Below are positions 59,935 to 64,000 of a stretch of 64,000 nt of DNA, piece after piece. This DNA is from Anagrus nilaparvatae (lineage: Eukaryota > Arthropoda > Insecta > Hymenoptera > Mymaridae). A program made the translations under genes and the position numbers. The notes below the pieces were generated by a model. The model ran no database searches, was not told the origin of the DNA, and saw only the letters and a list, made by a program, of their open reading frames with translations. Location of the stretch: assembly GCA_022575985.1 (NCBI GenBank), contig JAKSXM010000272.1, positions 6,014,001-6,078,000 of the forward strand, read 5' to 3'. Each line of letters opens with the position of its first letter. The stretch's first letter is position 1.

Positions 59935-60760
59935 TTGAGAAAAAAAATTTGAAAAAATTCGGTATCAGATCCAAAAAATTACTATGAATACTTTCTAAAA
60001 CTAGTACTCTCATAGAAATTAATTAGGTACTACGTCCGAACAAAAAAAAAATTTGGTATTCTTTGTATTTTTTTGGTGAAAAAAATTTTGGGAAAAAAAT
60101 TTTCAAAAAATTAGTTATCAGATTCAAGATATCGAGTAAAAATCGTACTTTCAAATATAAGTACTTTTATGGAAATAAATGAGGTATTACATCCAAATTA
60201 AAAAAAAAAAAAAAGTAGTTTGAGATTTTTTGATGAAAAAATTTTTGAAAAAAAAATTAGATCTTAATTCCATAATGGTTGTTAAATACCACCGATTGCA
60301 AAATTTTCAAATATTAGTACTTTCATAGAAAAAAACTAAGTATTACGTCCTAAAATAAAAAAAATTTTGGCATTTTTTGTATTTTTTGGCAACAAAAATT
60401 TTGAGAAAAAAATTTTGAAAAAATTAGGTATCAGGTCCAAAAAAATGCTATAAACCATAGTTCTAAAACTAGTACTCTCAAAGAAATAAATTAGGTACTA
60501 CGTCCAAAAAGAAAAAAAAAATTAGTGTTTTTTGTATTTTTTTGTGAAAAAAATTTTGAGAAAAAAATTTTCAAAAAATTAGTTATCAGATTCGAGATAT
60601 CGAGTAAAAATCGTACTTTCAAATATAGGTACTTTCGTGGAAATAAATGAGGTATTACATCCAAATTAAAAAAAAAAAAAAGTAGTTTGAGATTTTTTGA
60701 TAAAAAAATTTTTGAAAAAAAAATTAGGTCTTAATTCCATAATGGTTGTGAAATTTCACC
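59935..60760 (+). repeat. Tandem repeat with ~466-bp higher-order period
   Basis: The blocks TATCAG(A/G)TCCAAAAAA, CTAAAACTAGTACTCTCA, TTAGGTACTACGTCC and GAGGTATTACATCCAAATTA occur in the same order from about 59960 and again from about 60426. Sub-blocks of 110-160 bp resemble each other (TACTTTCATAG...AGGTATTACGTCC), so a shorter ancestral unit was first multiplied and then duplicated as a set. A related fragment lies at 12520-12720. Confidence 0.88.
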
Positions 60761-60763
60761 GGT

Positions 60764-60809
<46 letters not shown>

Positions 60810-60812
60810 TAC
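60764..60812 (+). repeat. (CA)n microsatellite with ACAT borders
   Basis: ACATACATACACAC... continues as an uninterrupted CA run and closes ACATACATAC. It forms part of the composite repeat. Confidence 0.95.
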
Positions 60813-60930
60813 TTTTTTTAAAAACCGGTTTTTTAGCTTCCTGAGGTCCCAAAACGTGCTTATATGCCAAAAAATCAAAAATCAAAATTTGACCCATCAC
60901 AATGGTTCCTCTATGAGGAACCAAAAAATA

Positions 60931-63788
60931 ATTTTCATGACTTCATCCCGCCCAACCTGGAATTTAGCTGTGAAATTATTCATGTCCATATCCATTAATC
61001 TGATTTAAAAAAATTTAGATATATTATTATCTTAATAACAATAATATTTTTTTGTTGTTGCTTTTGACCTTGAATTAAATTTTTGTACCAAAAACAAAGT
61101 TCTTCATAATTTAATATTAATTAGTTCTAATAATGGTCAAAAAGTTGTTACGAATTCTCGAAATTGGTTCAGCATTAAACAAACACAAACAACAAATTTC
61201 TAATCAATTCCTATCAAATATTTGCTTCAAGCTTAACGTTTTTAAGCCAGTCTAAATTAATATAGAATTCGATATAGGACTAGAATAAAAATTAAAAGTA
61301 TACTCAATAATAATCTCTCTAAAAATTATACTAAAGTAACATTACTAATATTTAATACATTTAATTAAATTCTGTAACACTTGATAAAAAGTCTGAAAAC
61401 AAAGAAAAAGAAAAACTATATAAACAATAAAAGAGAAAAAAGAAACTACTTTTTTCAAGATTTCTTAAAGATAAGATTTTGATGTTGTCACAATATATAT
61501 ATATGTAGGTATTGCGACATACGAAACTTGTAGGATCGTCTTTTTATAGGGCTTAGATTAAGTCCGCAAAGAAAAATCTATCCAGCCACCCCTTCACCTA
61601 ACCGAATGGACTTTTAGACTAAAACGACAATACTAAGAAAGTATCTTAAATTTCGCAGAAGATACTTTAAGAACAATATATCTATTTCCTAAAGAAGGGA
61701 ATATAATAAGAGCAGAGTCGAAAAGAATTGAAGTTAAAAAGATATACAAAAACATTATAGTAAAGATAGAAAAGTCTCTAACTCAATTTAGATCGAGTGG
61801 CAAACATTTGTTACAAGTCTTTTCTTTTTCTTTTAATATATATTTTTTTCGCGGACCTTTCTAATGTATAGAGTATTACATTTTATTTGAAATCCTGAGA
61901 ACGTTTTTTATTTACCATTATTTATCTAGATAAATGTTAAGACGTATTTATATCTTATATATTGTCTCGCGATAGAAGAATACGCTAAAATTTCTTTTGT
62001 ACATAAAGAATGAAAAATATATTTTTTAGGATATTAATTTTATAGCTTAGAATTTAATCAAAAAGACCAAAACATTAAGAGCTTAATTTTCATTATTATT
62101 ATTATTGTTTTCAGTTTATATTAAAGATAATAACGTTTAGAATATTACATACAATAATCATTACCACAATATTATTTCTCTCTTACATTTGTTTTAGTCC
62201 TTTATGATCTCATTTAAACAAAGATTAATTAAACCGCAAAATGTCATTACATACATTGGTTGTCCCTTTATCAGTTGTTAAACTTACATTAATTTGTAAA
62301 TTATAAATAGGGAATTTCAAATACTCTTTCTATACACGAGAAAAAAAACATTTGATTACATGCAGGCGCTAAATGTCGGTGTTTAAAAACTGCAATTTCG
62401 ACACTTCAATAGAGGAAGCTTTTCACATTCATAAGAGCTATTAAATATTAAACCTCGTCTAGTCGTATTTTTATATTTTATACGGGTTACCTAAGAACTG
62501 AATTAACGAGTTTGATTGTTTCCTCGAACATCGAAAAAATTATGAACTGAGATTATTACATTATATTGTATTTAATAAAAGAAGAAAGGTGTTGTAATAA
62601 AACTAAAGAAATATTTCAACAATTTTTAAGGGTTCATATAAGCACATAGATGCCAAGTGAACAATTTAAGTGAATGGTAACCCTTATTTGTTATACGCGC
62701 ATGCAAAACACCCAACCTTTATAAATCAAAAAAAGTAAGAAATAATAATTACTTCCTCTTGTATTAAAAAGAATATCATTTCATTTTTATATGCATTTAA
62801 GATTAATTATTATTAATTATGTTTCTATTTTCAACGAGCAATTTGAAAATCTTGTAAGTTGCCTGCATTGAAAACTAGAGAGCAATTGTAATTGTTTCGT
62901 GAAAAGGTTAGAGAAAAAATTTCAAGAAGAAATAATTGTTATATTGCATTGCAAAATAGAAGAGATTATTTTGATTATTATTTATAAAAAATATTCAAAT
63001 AAGAATAAAAAAATTTCTTTGATTTTTTTCCACCGTACCTACGGGAATTAAATTAATTACAAACATTTGAAGATAGTATAGCTAAAAATTTTTCTTTTTT
63101 ACTTCTGTAACTATCTATTGACCCTTAAAATTTGTGTAGTCAGCAGATATAGAAATACGTACACATAGTAAATGTCCAGTGGCATGCTAACAATTATAAA
63201 ACTCACTGACAAAGAATATACAATTTATATATATAAAAGCAAACTTTAGAGAGGAAAAATGATAAGAGTTAGGGGGAAAAAGAAGAAGAGGAGGCTGTAT
63301 AAGCTGGTTGGTACCGCAATTAAAATAATTCCCTTTCTGGACTTAGCCAAGCGAAAAGAACTTAGTAGCGCCCTGACATTGCCTCGTGCACACGATGTTC
63401 GTCCGTCCGAAGCCATCCAACACATTCCTTTCTCCAACTCATACCACTGATTCTTTCGCATATGACCGCTAAGCACAGCTATTTTAATTGTCCTGCCTGA
63501 GCTTTCTGGCCAGAGTGACCAAAAGCTGTGAGAAATATTATATATTTAAAGATCTTTTATATACATAATAAATATATGTGTATAATTTTCGAGCTTCAAG
63601 ACAATGTCTCAATACAGAAAAGCCAATTTTAAAAAGAATTTTAATACTGGATTGGAGGTATAGATGGTTGTAAGAGGCAATCCATAAAAATATAAAATTA
63701 AATATTTAAGCTTTCTAAATTAATCACACAGCCCCACAAAAAAACGAATAAATTCGGGGACGAAAGCACGACTAGCATTTTCCTGAGT
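60931..63788. other. AT-rich stretch with one GC-richer island
   Basis: No recognised gene. A clearly less AT-rich island spans 63255-63530, open on both strands for 60-76 codons (63259-63450 plus, 63246-63476 minus). It contains CGTGCACACGATGTTCGTCC and CTTTCTGGCCAGAGTG. It may be an exon or regulatory island of a neighbouring gene, but no family was recognised. Confidence 0.4.
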
Positions 63789-63939
63789 ATTTTTTGACGC
63801 TGAAAACGAATCTGAAGTTAAATTTTGCAATACCTATCGAAATTTATCACTAAGTGCCCTATACCATATAAATTTTTTGTAAAAATTTGTCTTACGTTGC
63901 AAAATTTTACTTCAGATTCGTTTTCAGCTTCGAAAAATA
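63789..63939. repeat. Inverted repeat, ~42-bp arms
   Basis: CTGAAAACGAATCTGAAGTT on the left pairs with AACTTCAG-like ACTTCAGATTCGTTTTCAG on the right, extended outward by TATTTTT/AAAAATA and inward by ATTTTGCAA/TTGCAAAAT. The spacer is about 66 bp. It could be a short MITE-like unit; no target duplication was identified. Confidence 0.8.
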
Positions 63940-64000
63940 CATAAAAAAACCATAGTTGGAAAAATTTTTCTAACTTTTTATTGGGTATTGAGTGCATATC

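Larger units (their letters stand above)
59640..60930. repeat. Composite repeat element around a tandem core
   Basis: ATGGTTCCTCAT occurs near 59689 and ATGGTTCCTCTATGAGGAACC near 60902, enclosing the tandem repeats and the CA microsatellite. The shared GGTTCC words suggest an element border, but no clean terminal repeats or target duplication were found. Confidence 0.4.

Overview
The window reads as AT-rich arthropod, most likely insect, nuclear DNA. The evidence is one spliced animal-type gene with short GT-AG introns, plus a dense and decayed set of eukaryotic transposable elements: non-LTR retrotransposons, Penelope-like elements, BEL/Pao, hAT-like and Harbinger-like MITEs, and foldback elements. 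No bacterial operons, CRISPR arrays, rRNA or convincing tRNA genes were seen. I cannot name the species from sequence alone.

Layout. Positions 1-1740 are AT-rich 5' flank. Positions 1741-5802 (+) hold the only host gene I can defend: a seven-exon polynucleotide kinase 3'-phosphatase (PNKP, 432 codons) with all phosphatase and kinase motifs but no visible FHA domain. Its 2.2-kb intron 2 carries two adjacent foldback structures. About 7325-9090 (-) is a broken BEL/Pao pol remnant, followed by a small non-LTR remnant. Positions 9271-19489 are a giant 10.2-kb foldback element with hAT-style features (8-bp target duplication TCAACAAA, ends CAGGGGGCTAACC) that split this non-LTR remnant. Inside it lie two mirror-image arrays of one ~56-bp satellite, about 18 copies on the left and 67 on the right. 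The right array has a higher-order repeat. The giant element also contains two facing halves of a smaller foldback element, a 147-bp hAT MITE and a GC-rich hairpin repeat.

Positions 19498-26230 show no convincing gene. Positions 26231-29612 hold a nearly full-length but dead non-LTR retrotransposon (endonuclease plus RT). Positions 31690-32965 (-) are a 5'-truncated Penelope-like element (RT plus GIY-YIG). Positions 38768-39430 hold a 454-bp palindrome with GC-rich hairpins. About 40610-46000 is a second Penelope-like element, broken by a 937-bp DNA element exactly at its RT YxDD motif and by a 5'-truncated non-LTR element in its 3' region. That non-LTR element is itself broken by a 1000-bp foldback and a 143-bp MITE. 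In three of these nested cases, removing the insert and one target copy restores the host element's reading frame. Both Penelope copies are followed by a hammerhead-ribozyme-like motif. Another non-LTR RT fragment lies at 57379-58497 (-), a complex tandem repeat at 59935-60760, and an inverted repeat at 63789-63939.

The only working gene inferred is PNKP, a DNA end-repair enzyme. The rest is a record of layered transposition, inverted duplication and satellite expansion. Several dispersed copies of a poly-C-bearing repeat (near 25.0, 31.0, 33.4, 51.0 and 55.1 kb) tie the non-coding stretches together.
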